From Axinella damicornis (taxonomy: Eukaryota; Porifera; Demospongiae; Axinellida; Axinellidae), in contig OZ007517.1 of NCBI GenBank assembly GCA_963931865.1, positions 8,110,676 through 8,174,675 of the forward strand: a DNA stretch of 64,000 nt, written 5' to 3'. The stretch's first letter is position 1, and each line of letters opens with the position of its first letter. This document shows positions 42,943 through 56,300 of this stretch, in pieces. The translations under genes were made by a program, and so were the position numbers. The notes under the pieces were generated by a model, which was not told the DNA's origin, did not search any database, and worked only from the letters and a program-made list of their open reading frames with translations.

Positions 42943-43102
42943 TTTCAGAGCTTGCAGTGTTCAGTGTAGTCTCCTTCCCATTCAGGACGTACTATGTTGC
43001 TTGCATTGTTGAATGTCTCAACGAACTCCACACCGGCAAGAAGCTCTGGCCAGTAATGCGTGTGTCTAGTTTGTCATGTGATGTCACTGATATTAGAGTG
43101 CA
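42943..43102 (+). promoter_or_regulatory. Upstream block conserved with gene B (12127-12286)
   Basis: Near-identical to the block upstream of gene B, 1.15 kb before the gene C start codon. No shared long ORF. Candidate promoter or 5' UTR exon by position only. Confidence 0.3.
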
Positions 43103-44000
43103 CGCAAATGCAGTGGTGCTGTTTACATGTATGTTATGGCCCAATTTCGAACCTTTGACTCGTTTGTTAACCGTTCAACCGGATTATAAACTGGTCAGCC
43201 GGCTTTTAAACCGGTCGGAGTCGGAAAGCGGGTCAATAAGCCAGCGAGCGCGGTTAGTAAGTGGGTCAATTAGCCGGCGCGGTCAGAAAGTGGGCCGCGC
43301 GTACGCTGGACGGCTTGGAGGTCAACAGTCATTGATGAACCGCGTGCGGGAGCGAGAGTGAAGCTACCAGATACTGTCAGCATGGAGCCATTTCTGCAGT
43401 ACATCACTGTCCGAAGACGACAAACAAATTTAATACGAGTCCTTTCCCACCAGTCTTACACTATCTTGGCCTGCGATCGTGACTATCGTTGCCGAAAGAC
43501 CCTAGGTAAGCTGCGAGTAGTCCCATGTAGCTAGACTCTCGCATGGATGAGGGTCGGCTACGTGATGCAGCTGGGCTAAGCTAAGCTGTTTGGCTACATA
43601 CGAAGGCCCCAGAAAATTCTGACTACACCATCGCGACCACTATCATGCTCTGACCCGAACCTACAATTTTGGTGCAGCCAGGCCACTATAGCAGGTGGCT
43701 GGTATTTTAGTTGCAGCTGCAGCAGACTGCGTGCATGTGCGTGCATGTTCACTGCGTGGGTGGTTGTTCTGTAAGCGCTACAACATGTAAGCAATCTTAA
43801 CGAGGTGCTACACGATTAACTGACTCACTAAACCCAAGTTCAGCAGTAATGCTGTCATCTCTACCTTGTTTCCCTACTTTTACCGTTCTGCTATTCCTAC
43901 ATCTCAACTCTTGTGATGAAATTTGTAATGTTATGTACATATGGTCAAGGGATGGCTACCGATTAACTAAGGGGCAGCAGCTGGTTCGTTCCAAGATTGC

Positions 44001-44013
44001 TATATATAATATA
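44001..44013 (+). promoter_or_regulatory. TATA-like sequence upstream of gene C
   Basis: TATATATAATATA about 250 bases before the start codon; gene B has CTATATATG at 13176-13184 in the same conserved segment. Conservation is across a recent duplication, so it is weak evidence. Confidence 0.25.
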
Positions 44014-44071
44014 TGTGTTTCCACGTTCGTCTATTATGCATCTGCAAATATCATGTGTGCAGATTAGGGTT

Positions 44072-44095
44072 GGGGGGGGGGGGGGGGGGGGGGGG
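44072..44095. repeat. 24-base G homopolymer upstream of gene C
   Basis: Same position as the 35-G run before gene B, with different length. Confidence 0.95.
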
Positions 44096-44255
44096 ATATG
44101 CCCAAGACCCTGACGAGCTCTGTGCCCAGGTAACTTCAGAATTCTGGCTACGCCACTGGTTTGTTTTCTCTAGCAGTTGCTGTTCTGTGATCTATTTGAT
44201 TACTGCTGATTTGACTGTTCATTGTTTACGTGTACATTGTCTATGTACTGCAGAA

Positions 44256-44337
44256 ATGGGGATTGCTAGGCTGTGGCTCCTGGTTGCCAGTATGCTCTGG
44301 GTGGTGTGCTGGAGTGGACAGAACGCAAATGGACAAA
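44256..44337 (+). CDS. Gene C exon 1: signal peptide
   Basis: 82 bases, ATG in AGAAATGG context. It encodes MGIARLWLLVASMLW then CWSGQNANGQ, three residues different from gene B. It ends in phase 1 at AGTATGTG. CTGCAG lies just before AAATGG, consistent with a 5' UTR intron. Confidence 0.85.
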
Positions 44338-47300
44338 GTATGTGTATGAATTTCTCCTTACATATATATGTGTCTGTGAGCGATGGGATTAAGTCGTGAG
44401 TTCGGTGGACCAGACTAATCAAATAGCCGACTATTTGATTATCTCTTTGTGAATGTGTATACAGTCGGAGACATGGAAAAGTTCCATGATAATTATCTCC
44501 CAAAGCTGACAGGAAATGAGACATTATATGTATGTGGCTCAATGTTTCCCCTATACCGGGGGTGTGGCTAATCGACATCCTGGTATGATACTTGACTACT
44601 TTCCAAGGGGCAACCGCACTCCTGGTATATAGCTGTAGCAACCCCGATTGCCACTCGCCGTAGTGCAATTAAGCTAAGTATTGCAGTTCATTCTAATTGA
44701 TGCACATTCCACTTGGCTACCACGCTCAGTCCATCGCCAGCAATGACGGCCAAAGGGAAGACAAGTAAATATTCCAGTGCTCACAACTTAGCCAGCACGG
44801 TGAGTGTCAGCATGAGTGCATGAGCCGTCGAAGGCGGCAAAGGAGTATCAAACTCTGCCTGCCTACCCTAGCGGAAGTAGTATTACCTCACACAACCCAA
44901 ACGTTTGCAGTGACCCAACCAAATAATTTTGGTGATGAAACTCACCTTGATGGTAGAGTTGTGAGCGCTTTTGTCTTCCCGTCAGCCGTCATTGCTCAAT
45001 TGCTCTCTTCGACTTTCGTTGCCAGTACAGCTCTTACGAAGGGCCAACAAACGTTCGAACAACACATCTGTGATCACTGTTGTTCACTGACGCTTACATG
45101 GCGAAACTCACCGTGCTGACAGAAGTTGTGAGCAGTTTGTAATTCCCTTTAGCCACCATTGCTGACTCGATCGACTGAACATGGTCCTCACTTGACATGT
45201 GCGTTAATTGGAAGTAGCTGCAGTATGTAGCCTGCGCTACCAGCAAGTTGCAACCGGTTAGTTACCCCTCGAAAATGCTACAGTATGTGTACAATACTGC
45301 ATGTTCTCAAGATGTGACTTAATGGACAGTGCTGATTGGTTAGTTCTGGCTTGTCATGCAGCCGTATAGAAACTGTATGTTATTTCATACCAGTTATCGT
45401 GCAGAGAGTATTACACTCCTGGTATAGGAAAAATTGTGCCGCGTAATGTAATCTAATCTAATCTAATCGAATGTTTACACTCCTGGTAGGGGAAAAATTG
45501 TGCCGCATAAACGTTGGACTACTTCGGAATGGCCTACAAAGATTCTGACTACACCGTCGTGATCGCTATGATGCAGTGACACAAAATCAAAATAATTGTG
45601 CTGAAACTCACTTTGGTGGTAGAGATATGGACGCTTTTGTCTCGCCGTTGGCCGCCATTGCTCGAGCGCTCTCTTCGACATCCGGTGGCAGTACCGTTCT
45701 TAGGAAAGGCACACGAAGAGTCTGACCACATAGCCGTGATCGCTGTCGTTCACTGACGCTTACATGCCGAAACTCACCGTGCTGGCTAAGTTGTGAGTGC
45801 TGTAATAATGTCTTGTCTTCCTTTTGGTCGCCATTGCTCGCGATCGACTGAGCGTGGTTGCCACGTGGCATGTGCGTTAATTGGAACGTATTGCGATACT
45901 TAGCTTGCGCTACGGCGCGGCAGGTTGCAACGCGGCTACTTTATGAATGGTACTTGAGAGCACTCTAAATAATTTCTGTATATATAGCTATCATGGTACT
46001 CACGTGATGTGTGATAATTGGAACGAACTGTCACACTTAGCTTGTGCTACCGTTTACCCGCGGCTACCAGGAGTGCGGTTGCCCCTCGTTATAAATGAAA
46101 AAACTTCACGTTACGCAAAACTTTCGAATAGTATTACTTGAATGGGCTGGGCAGGGCTTTTGGAGCTGCGCAACAATAGATACTGCACGATAATCGGTTG
46201 CTTACGTTACAGGTTTCTCACGCTCGCCCCACAATGTCCTGCAGTCACCTAGTTGCACTGGTAGGAGTGCAATATGGTGAGCCATATATTGCACTCTTAT
46301 GTATACAGTATATTCGTCACCTTCGGCTCTGGAAATACCTATATACACGCTCCTGCAATATACCGCACCATAATTATTGCACTCCCACCAGTGTATGTAC
46401 TGTCAGAATTATGCATACGTAGAAGCAGTATTGAGACAGCGGTTGTTTACAAGTGATTGTTTCCTTACCAATCTAGTATTGAGCTGGCGGTTGTTTACAT
46501 GTGATTGTTTCCTTACCAATCTACAGGTATTCAGCTAACTCCTGTGGATGGTACGATGAGTGCATATACCAACAACAGCATTGTGACCAGGACAGACATT
46601 GGAACTGGTAGTGCAGCTCTGCTCTGCACAACTACCCTACCTGGCTGCTGTACTCGCTTTACAACCCCTCAACCTCACTGGTACTTTCCCAATGGAAGTG
46701 AAGTCGTGAATGATGGTGGTCTTCCATACTACAGAACTAGGAGTTCTAATCCTGGGACAGTGCTGCTCCACCGCAACCCTCAGGGTACCACAACAGGGAT
46801 CTTCCTCTGTGACATACCGGATGCCAGTGGAGTACTACAGAGCCTCTATGTGGGGATATATGACAGTGGCACTGGTGAGTCCTGTACACTGAGTGAGTAT
46901 AGTTATTTGGTACATACACAATATTCCAGAAATGTCTGGTTTGTGTACGCTGAATGTCATACCTGTACTTTAGAGTACGTAGTAAGTGCCCATATCGTTT
47001 GGGGACATCAGAATGCCGCTGAACAAGGGGTTGGCGCTAGATACGTTCTAGGCTTTTAACTCTTTAGGGGCCAAATTCTTTCTCTAGGTCATTTTCAGTC
47101 TATAGAACACTTAAACATACCCTAATTTCTGTTCCCTGGCATTGCTGGGCTCGAAACTGCTCACACAGGTAATTTCAGCTATACTGAGCATATACGTGAC
47201 TTAACCACATCCACCAATTAACGAGCTTGCAATCAAGCCTCCCGAGAAATGCCAACCTGCCGTAGCTGAAAAACGGGCGATGTATGCTGGAAATGGAGGC

Positions 47301-50300
47301 CCTACAAGGCAAGACAGCTACTTTCTAAGTCCATTTATGCCAAAAACGGCAGAAATGGCCCTCCCAGTGCCGACCAAGACCTTTCTATCGCGGAGCCCAG
47401 ACACGGCCATGCTGTTTGCACCCTTCGGGTGCCCCGCCCTTTCTGCTGGCGCAGAGCCTATCTCCCAAGGACATTGCCGGATGTGACATCATGAAGCTGA
47501 AAGTCTCATGACACCTTAAGGCGTCATTAGCTGGTAAACGGTTAATATCCGCCTACCCATTCAATGATCGGCTATGGATTTTTTTACATATGGAATTGAT
47601 TGTGCATCTTTGCGAAGTCCTAGAGAAGAAACGCTTGACAAGGAAGGCACGCCGTAGTTCATACTTTTGGACCCTGTGCAGAGGGGGATGGGCGCTTGAT
47701 ACGTAGTGGGCACTTGATATGTACTCTACGGTATCTGAATTCCTGATATCCTGATGAGAATCTATTCCAATACCGTAGTCGCGCGTTATTAGGCGCATGC
47801 GCCTATAACTCCACAGGAAGGAAATATGCGCCTATAAGCGAGATGCGCCTAATAACACATAATAATAATGACATTCCTCGAATAGGAAGCGCGCTTCAAT
47901 TCGAATATAGCTGTTTTCCACTCCGAAGGATTGAAAATGGCAGAGTTTCTGGAAGAAGACTGCAGTGCTTACCTGGGATGAGAGTTGAACCTGCGCCTAA
48001 CAGCGAATATGCGCCTATAAGTGAGATGCGCTTAATAACGCGCGACTACGGTATCCTGCTTATATGAGTCCATGGGTTTCAATACCAGTTGTGCCTAGAA
48101 CTGTTTGCGGTCTGAGAACCATTACTCAATCAAGTCACCCAATGTGAATAAGCCTCACTACCGTAAACTCCGGTTGTTAAGCGCACCCCGCTGTTAGGCG
48201 CATAACATTTATTAAGCGCATACTTCCTTCCTGGTACTGGGCATCATTTATTTAGCGCATGCGCTTTAAATGGATATCGAAACTGCATGTGCTTTAAATA
48301 GATATCGAAACCGGTTGTCAAAAGTTAACGTGTGAATCTAGAGTCTAGTATCTGTGTGGAAGAGTGATCGAGCCAGAGACAGAGTGAACTATGTCATCTA
48401 GGGTCCAAGGAACACTGGCTGGTCAGCCTGTCAACAAACCCCAAACAAGGAAGAGCTATACTAGAGAGTATAAGCTCGAGGTGGTGCGTTTTTATCACGA
48501 ACACAATTTGTATCAGACGTCGAAAAGATTCTCGCTGAACACCAAGACTATTGGACGGTGGGTTGCTGACAAGGAGAAGATCAAGAAGAGCAAGAAGGCT
48601 TCTAAGCGTGTCAAGTACACTCGACGGTGCCAGTTCCCAGAAGTCGAGGAGGAACTCTATCGTGAGTACAAGAAATTGCGCAAGCAGGGATTCAAGGTGA
48701 AAGGCTTCTGGTTTAAGGGCCGAGCCAAGCAGATTCTCCATCGAATGAACCCAGATGCCAGTTTCCTGTTCTCTGATTCCTGGTTTGATGGATTCAAGTC
48801 ACGACACCGAATCAGCTTACGGAGACCAACAAACGTGTGCCAGAAACCAGCAGCTGATAAGAGAGAGGCAATCCAACAGTTCCATCGGGCAATCAGGAAA
48901 ATTGCTCATGAAGAGAGACCAACAAGAGCTGTTGGACGTTTCATGCCACGACAAATTGCTAATGTCGACCAGACCCCTTTGCCATTCTCCTTCACCAGTG
49001 GTGGGACGTACACAGATACCGGGGACAAGACAGTGTGGGTTCGAGGTGCTGCTTCTGGTCTAGACAAGAGGCAATGCACAGCCCAGATCACCTTATTTGC
49101 TGATGGTGAACCGAGGGTGAAGCCACTCCTGATCTTTAAAGGGAAGGGGAAACGAATAACCCTTAGGGAGAAGGTAAGAAATCGTTGATTTTATACAAAT
49201 AAAATGTATACATTTTGAGCCATCTATGGATGTCCACAAAAAAGGTAACAAAATTGCTAAAATTTGTAATCCTTCAGGTGCTGTACGACAGGAGGGTGTG
49301 TGTGACTTTCCAAGAGAATGCTTGGTGCGATGAAGCTGTGATGTCCTCCTGGATCCGGCAGCAGTGGAAGCCAGTTTGCTGCGACGATATGATGCTGATT
49401 CTGGACGTACACAAAGCGCAGAAAACTGAACAAATTCAGAAATCCCTGCGAGAAAATTGCAAGACAGAGCCAGTCTTTGTGCCTGCTGGAACAACAAGTC
49501 TAGTCCAGCCAGTGGACGTCGTATACAATGCACCTTTTAAGGCAGCAATTGACAAAATGGCAACGGCCCACTTGCAAGAGCACTTGGACGATTATGTCAA
49601 GGGCAAAGTCTCTGCAAGTGAAAGAAGAATCCTTTTCACCAAGTGGGTCGGACGAGCTTGGGAGGAGCTATCAGCCAAGAAAGACATGATCATTCGATCG
49701 TTTCAGAAATGTGGAATCTCTGTACCCATAGATGGCTCAGAAGATGGGAAGATCAACATCATTGGCCTGGAGGACTACGAAGTTGGTGCCAGCGCTAGCG
49801 AGGATGAAGCAACAGATGACGATGACGACCCTTTTGAGGATGTAGATGATGCTGACCAATTTGAGGATCTCGACGATGCTGACCCATTTGACGACACAGA
49901 CTAAGCACATTACTAGCAAAGCATGCACATTATTCACTTTCTATAATTAACTTTCTTGCTATTGTATTTATTCAGCTGTTGTCTTTTCATGATTGCACAC
50001 CGATGAAATTTCACGATTGCACACCGATGAAATCTTTTTGAGTGTGGAGGCTTTGAGAAAAGCCGGTGAGAAAGTATTCTACTGGGAAGCAGATGTAGCA
50101 ATGGGAAACTTTTCTTGCAGGATGCCCTTTATCTTCCGTATCATTTTTTCAGGTCCAAGAAATTTGTATGTACAAGGGACCTCCAGGCCTTTACCATGCT
50201 TTCTCCTGCCGGTGACTTCACATGAGATCTTGCCACCATGATTCAGGAAGTGCCAAAACAATCGCGAAAGCTCCCTAGGCACATGCCCGACTACACTTCT

Positions 50301-53300
50301 GTCTGCTTTTAGTAGAGCAACCGCGCGTCGGTCATGACTGTTTCCAGCTTCTTGGCTAACCAGAAGAATCTCGCCTAGTCGTGGAGTCCATATCTCCTTG
50401 AAGACATGATGGCCACGAATTACACTCTCGTGGAGGAGGATGGAATCTTCGGATACTTCGCCAATGCTCACCATCTCCCTTCGCTGTTCTTTGACACGAC
50501 TGCAATAATAGCTGCGCTGGCTGTCCTATATAGTCACGTGTACTAGTCACGTGTTGGGCGTGGCTTCAATAATTGTATCCCTTATAAGCGCACGTTCTCT
50601 GTTAGGCGCATGCTTCCTTACCACTTAGACTCATAAGCGCATACGCTTAACAACCGGAGTTTACGGTATTGCTCAATGCTGTTCCAACACTATGAGCTAA
50701 GTTGGAGCACTCTAGAAATTATAAGACCTTCTCAAGTCCTTTTCGTTGTCATTATCTAGAATTATCTACCGTATATCCGGAAATTTTCGTTGTAAAAATA
50801 TTTTCGTGGTTGCCATAAACCACGAAAAATTTATACACGAAATTTTTTACGCGAGTGAATAGTTAGCTATTACTCAGAATCTTTTCGCGATGCTAACTAG
50901 TTACTTCGCGAGATGGCCCTCATTAGACAGCTACCTGCAACCGAGGAACGGTCTCCATGGGAATAGCGAGCAAACACGCGACAACTTTCTCACGGCGGTA
51001 GCTAAGTGTCTGATACCGTATAGCGGGTTATTTTCGTGGGTGGAAATTTTCGTGAAATGCTGGATACGGTCGTCAGAATTAATTTTCGTGGTTCTAATTT
51101 TCGTGGCACCCCCGCGCGCTATCGGCGCGGATGACGTAATATGAAAATTAGTACACATGGCTGGACGGCCGAAGTACAGTTTCAACGACATTGCGCTTCA
51201 CTGTACAGCGTGAGTGCGACGCACTGTCGCTACTTCGTCAGTAAAAGACGTGTGGGAGGCCAGGAGTTGGAGAAGAACTACCATGATAACGCGAGAATGG
51301 CAACCGTATAATTTGATCGCTGCCGTGAGTTACTGGCCTCGTTTTTCGTCGCCGGGGTTCAGTCATCTCGATCACAACGCGAGGGGAAGCTGGTGGTAGA
51401 GGAATCGAGAACACTGTGAATGGGATGCAGTCACGCAGGTACAGCTACGAAGAGCCCTACAGTGTACTTAAACGACGCCACCTAGCTAGTGTTGCACAGC
51501 GCGATTATGGGTTGAATATTTCGTGGGTGGAAAATTTCGTGACTTGTCGATGAGTCACGAAAATAACGATAATTGGCACCCCACGAAAATAACCCGCTAT
51601 ACGGTAATCGTTTCGTTCTTTACTGCCATAGCGTACGCGGTGCCATAGCATACGTACGCGGGTACCTATCTGTGGCGTTCCTAGGTTTTCATTCACGAGT
51701 TCTTGCCCAACAGCTGCTTCCAAGGTTCCGGATAAACGCGGTAGCCCAGGGGCGTAGCTAGGATTTGGAGACCGAGGAGGCATGGCGCGCGCGAACGCGT
51801 GGCGAAAATTTTCCGAGCTTATTAATTATTTGTGAGTTAATCTACAGTGCGCGCAAACAGTTGCTCTCGAAATGCTACAGCAATATGCCGGTGCCCTGAC
51901 TGTCCCGGACTTGCAGCACTATCAGCGTTAAGAGTATACGCCCGCTCATGGTCAGCCTATATCCTGTCGTTGTCATCAGATCGAACGCACACATACGCGG
52001 AGTGTGCGAGACTCCGGACACGCGCGTCATTATCCAGGAGGCAACTGCCTCCCTTGTCTCATTGCTAGCTACGCCCATGGGTAGCCTCGCAGCAAGCCCT
52101 TTGTACTTTTCTCCGACGTGTCAGAGAAGTTGCCGTAAAATTTTTTTCGTGGGTAACCCAATCCACGAAAATATTATGACACGAAAGAATAAAACACGAA
52201 AATTTTACTACACGAAAATTTCCAGATATACGGTATATGTTTAAGGTCCGGGATACCCAAATGTAATTAACGGGTGATTAATTAAGTGGGCGGGACTTCC
52301 TAGTTCTACTACTAATGTGGAGCTCGTTCTGGCTCACCCTAGTAAGCAAGGCCCACGCACTATGAAGTACAAGAGATGTATCATTGGATGCTGCGGAGAT
52401 GAGCGGTACAAGCGCTTATAGGGCACATGCACTGCGTGCAGTTATCATACGACTCTGTTACAAGGATTTTTTGACGTCAAATTTAGCAGATAGAAAGGGA
52501 CATTCAGAGCACAAATCGTACTTTATCGAGACCTACCTTGCCGATAGTGGTGACAGAGACCGTAGTGAAAGCCCAGGGAGGTCTAAGATGATAGATAGAA
52601 TCGACGGAAGTCGAAAGTGGAAGTCACAGAGGTCAAGCCATCCCCCTTTCAGCATGTATTACTTCACGGAAAGAGCCGACTATCGCTGTTCAGCTGTCTC
52701 TGGCACTGCAACAGGTACCTCACTTTCACTCGCGGTAACAGCGCACACCCTACACTGAACGGCAGCGAAGACGTTTGACGTCGAAAATCAATGGCCATCA
52801 TGAACACGTCTTCACTATGGCAGGACAGCAGCTGTCTTGGTTAGGCACATGCTTACAGGAAGTCACGCCCATTTAATTGGTCCTATACAGGAAGTCACGC
52901 CCACTTAATTACCTAATTAGTTATTGGGTATCCCGTAACCTTAATCTACTGTACACAGAATAACGCAGTCACATGCTCACATGTGCAGTCACACATTTGC
53001 ACACACCTGCATGCTATGCAGATACACACACGTAGATGATTGCAGATATTGTGTACAATGCAGACATACTGCTGCATCCAGACACATGCACACACACCCA
53101 GACGCAAACATGCTCGTGCAAACATGCGCACACATGTGCATGCACATAGACGCAAATGGACAAACGGTGGCATGTCTTGCGGTTGCATCACCAACACACA
53201 CTGGACACAGTTTGCTCTGTGGTTGTCTAGCAACAGTCATTAATGGCTCAAGGACATTCGGGACGCACTCAATGAACACACTCTAGTTGTACAGTTGTAT

Positions 53301-56300
53301 GTGTATGTAGACTGTATGACATGAGGAAGTTTGTCACTCATAATATGCCCACTCCATGATATTTATTCAGGGACGCCCACTGCTACCACACTGGTGTATA
53401 GTGCGACTGCCAGGTCCCTCACCTGCACCTCCACTGGTGGGCCTGCTACCACCGTCACTTGGAGGAAGAATGGGGTCATGATAGCCATCAATGCAACATA
53501 CCAGCAGACACAAGTGGTGACCGATACTGTGACGGGAGAATATGTGACTGTGCTCACCATCGCCCAGTCGGTGAATGACACCTTTGGTACATACAGCTGC
53601 ACTGTGGGGAATAGCAGAGGGACATCTGCTGCAATTAATGTAACGGGTGAGGACTTGTTCATCCATTGATCTTTGTTAGCAGGGTATATTGACTTGCTAG
53701 TGTCTGTGTACTCAGTGGAACAGAAGACTATGCCAAGCCTATTTAGAGTAAGTTATCAATCATCTGACTTTATACGTATGCATAGTACAGAACAACTTGA
53801 CTGCTCTACCAGAGGACTGCTGTATAGTACTTAAATCTTGTGGGTCTTATTGTTACACCTGCCCGCATAATGGAGTCGGCTTGCTAAGTGGCTGATGATA
53901 ATTGATTGTCCTCACAAGTATGGCAGACTGTTATTTTCATCCCTGAAGCTGCCTTAACCTCTAACCTTGCAGTCAACATGTAGGTTTGCTTGCATTGACA
54001 TTTCAACTCCAACGTTTTTACGTCGATCAACAAGGTAGATCTTATCTGCTGGGTTGGGAGACATTTTACATTTCTCCTCTCTTCCCTCCTTCCAGTCTCC
54101 TCACTCCAGGTTGCCATCACCCCAGGAGCAAACCCAACAGCCGGCGAGTCCTACACCTTCACCTGCACTGTTACTCCCCCGGTAGGACTCACTGGGACCC
54201 CCACTGTGCAGTGGGTGGGGCCAGGTAGCTCTGCCACCATTACTACTGGTGGAGACTTCACTGTGAGAACTACACCACCCTACACCCTCACCATCAACCC
54301 ACTGCGCCAGTCCTATGATGGAGTGTACACCTGCCAGGCCACTATTGGGAGCACTACTGGCTCAACGTCAACTACGCTTACAGTTCAAGGTGATTGATAG
54401 CTGCATTGAATGTAAAGTTACTGGTCCTTATTAAACTGGTCAAGTGTATGTGGAAAAGTAAGTGCAAAAGCCCAGCAAAAGCGATCTAAAGCAGGAATCC
54501 GCTTTATACAGTGAAACTGAGGTGGATTTGGCTACAGACTGCAATGGAGTACGTACCTTTATTGTTGCCGAATACTGTAGTTGTGCGTTGTTAGGCGCAT
54601 GTGCCTGTATCTCAACAGGAAGGAAATATGTGCCTAATAACAAGATGCAGAACGACAATCCTCAAATAGGAAGTGCACTTCATTTGGAATCATAGCTTTT
54701 CTACTCCACGTTGAAGTCTTCTTCCAGAAACTCTGCGATTTTCGATCCTACTTAGCTGGAAAAAGAGTTGAACCTGTGCCTAGCAGTGAGCTTGCGCCTA
54801 TAGGTGAGCTGCGCCTAGTAACGCGCGACTATGGTATCATCCTGAAATGGGCAACTTTCTGCGGCTCTTATGTGGTCATCCTTGTTGCAATCTGAGACCC
54901 CTTTAGTGATCCCTTTTCAATGCAGTAGTCAAGTTTAATCAGTATTTTCGTTTTGTTGGCAAGTTTACGAGGGACAACCACACTCCTGGTAGCCGGTTGT
55001 GACTCGCCATAGCACTAGTTAATATTGCAGTTCGTTCCAATTAACGCACATGCCGCGTGGCAACGTGGCCAAAGGGAAAGACAAGAATGTGCGACAGCAC
55101 TCACAACTTCGCCAGCACGATGAATTTCGCCATGAATTAATTATTTGCTCATTCCCAGGCCATTCCCACCGCCAACATTTGATCGCTTGCAGTATGCAAA
55201 TACGATAGCCTTGTTCCCTGGCCATTCCCACAGCGAGCATTTGTCAATGGTCGCTTGCAGTATGCAAACACCACGGAGGAAGGCCGGAGATGCATGTATG
55301 TGGTCATGTGCAGTGCCATCAGGTAGACAGATGGTAGACACACTGGGGTGGTGCCCAAAGAAAAATGTTGATGTCCGTCCAAACACTGAGCATTCGCAAG
55401 GCAGATGATCAATACCATTCGTTGTTCACAATACCAGGGACGGATCGACACAAAACAGGTATTATAGTGGTTGGGCACTGCCCCCGTGTGTCTACCCTCT
55501 GTCTACCTGACGCCATCACACGTGACCAGATCTCCCAGGCCTTCCCCCACCGTATTTCGTACTGGAAACGATCAAATACTGGCGGTGGGAATGGCCTGGG
55601 AACAAGTTACTACCAGCATATACTCATGTATACAGCTAGCCTCGTTCAAAGACCACCCGTATCATGTAAGCAGATGCTCACGGCTCGTTCCAAATAACGC
55701 ACATGTCACGTCACAACCAGCATATACTCGTACTCATGGCTACAGCTAGCCTCAAATGATGCCTTCCGCATGCGAATCAGAGAAGTGGTTGTTGAGCAAT
55801 GGTGTCCAAGTGAGTGGCACAGACCATCCAGCTTAGTGAGAAAGATATTCCTTGAGCTTGGCTAAGTGGCCATGACCCTAGTAGGTGCCATGAAGTGGAA
55901 CTCAAGCACTGGCTGAAGTGCAGGGGGCTAAAAAAGTGCCTTATTGAGCAGTAAGCCACTCGTATAATTCTGTGCTACTATCTCGAAGCATTTTCTGATA
56001 CGCACTAGCACGTGGGCGCATGCAGTCATAAACACTCGTACTCTCACCTTGGTAGCCAATTTCATCTATACAGCAGTATGGTACATGATTCCATATGTGG
56101 GTGTGTCCAACCAGTCGTGAAATAATCAGGCAAGTCGCTGTTTTTCGAGATCTCACTCCTTTTGCTTTCCACCACAGTTCCCTCCATCTCTGTGATGATC
56201 GCTCCTACTGGTACTGCTGCTGTGGGTCAGAGCTACACCCTCACCTGCTCAGTCAATGGAGCAGGCTCTCTCAGCCCCACCTCCACCACCTACCGCTGGT

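Larger units (their letters stand above)
48161..50666 (+). mobile_element. pogo/Tigger-type DNA transposon, apparently complete
   Basis: Perfect inverted ends beginning CCGTAAACTCCGGTTGTTAA, about 24 bp, flanked by TA at 48159-48160 and 50667-50668. It contains a spliced transposase (48391-49904, +) and an antisense HIRAN-like ORF (50079-50474, -). The empty site is visible in gene B (CACTAATGCTC, 16398-16408). Ends and frame are intact, so the insertion is probably young. Confidence 0.92.
50769..52233. mobile_element. TA-flanked Tc1/mariner-like MITE stack, gene C only
   Basis: Ends CCGTATATCCGGAAATTTTC and its near complement, with TA at 50767-50768 and 52234-52235. Gene B has the unfilled site ATCATCCATATG at about 17023. 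Two further elements are nested inside (51016-51604 and 51747-52079). Confidence 0.82.

Noticed and set aside
52946..53290. Cys/His-rich frames over CA-rich sequence (also 17726-17932).
   Set aside because: Low-complexity (CACA/TGCA) sequence read in several frames; the Cys pattern follows the repeat, not a zinc finger.
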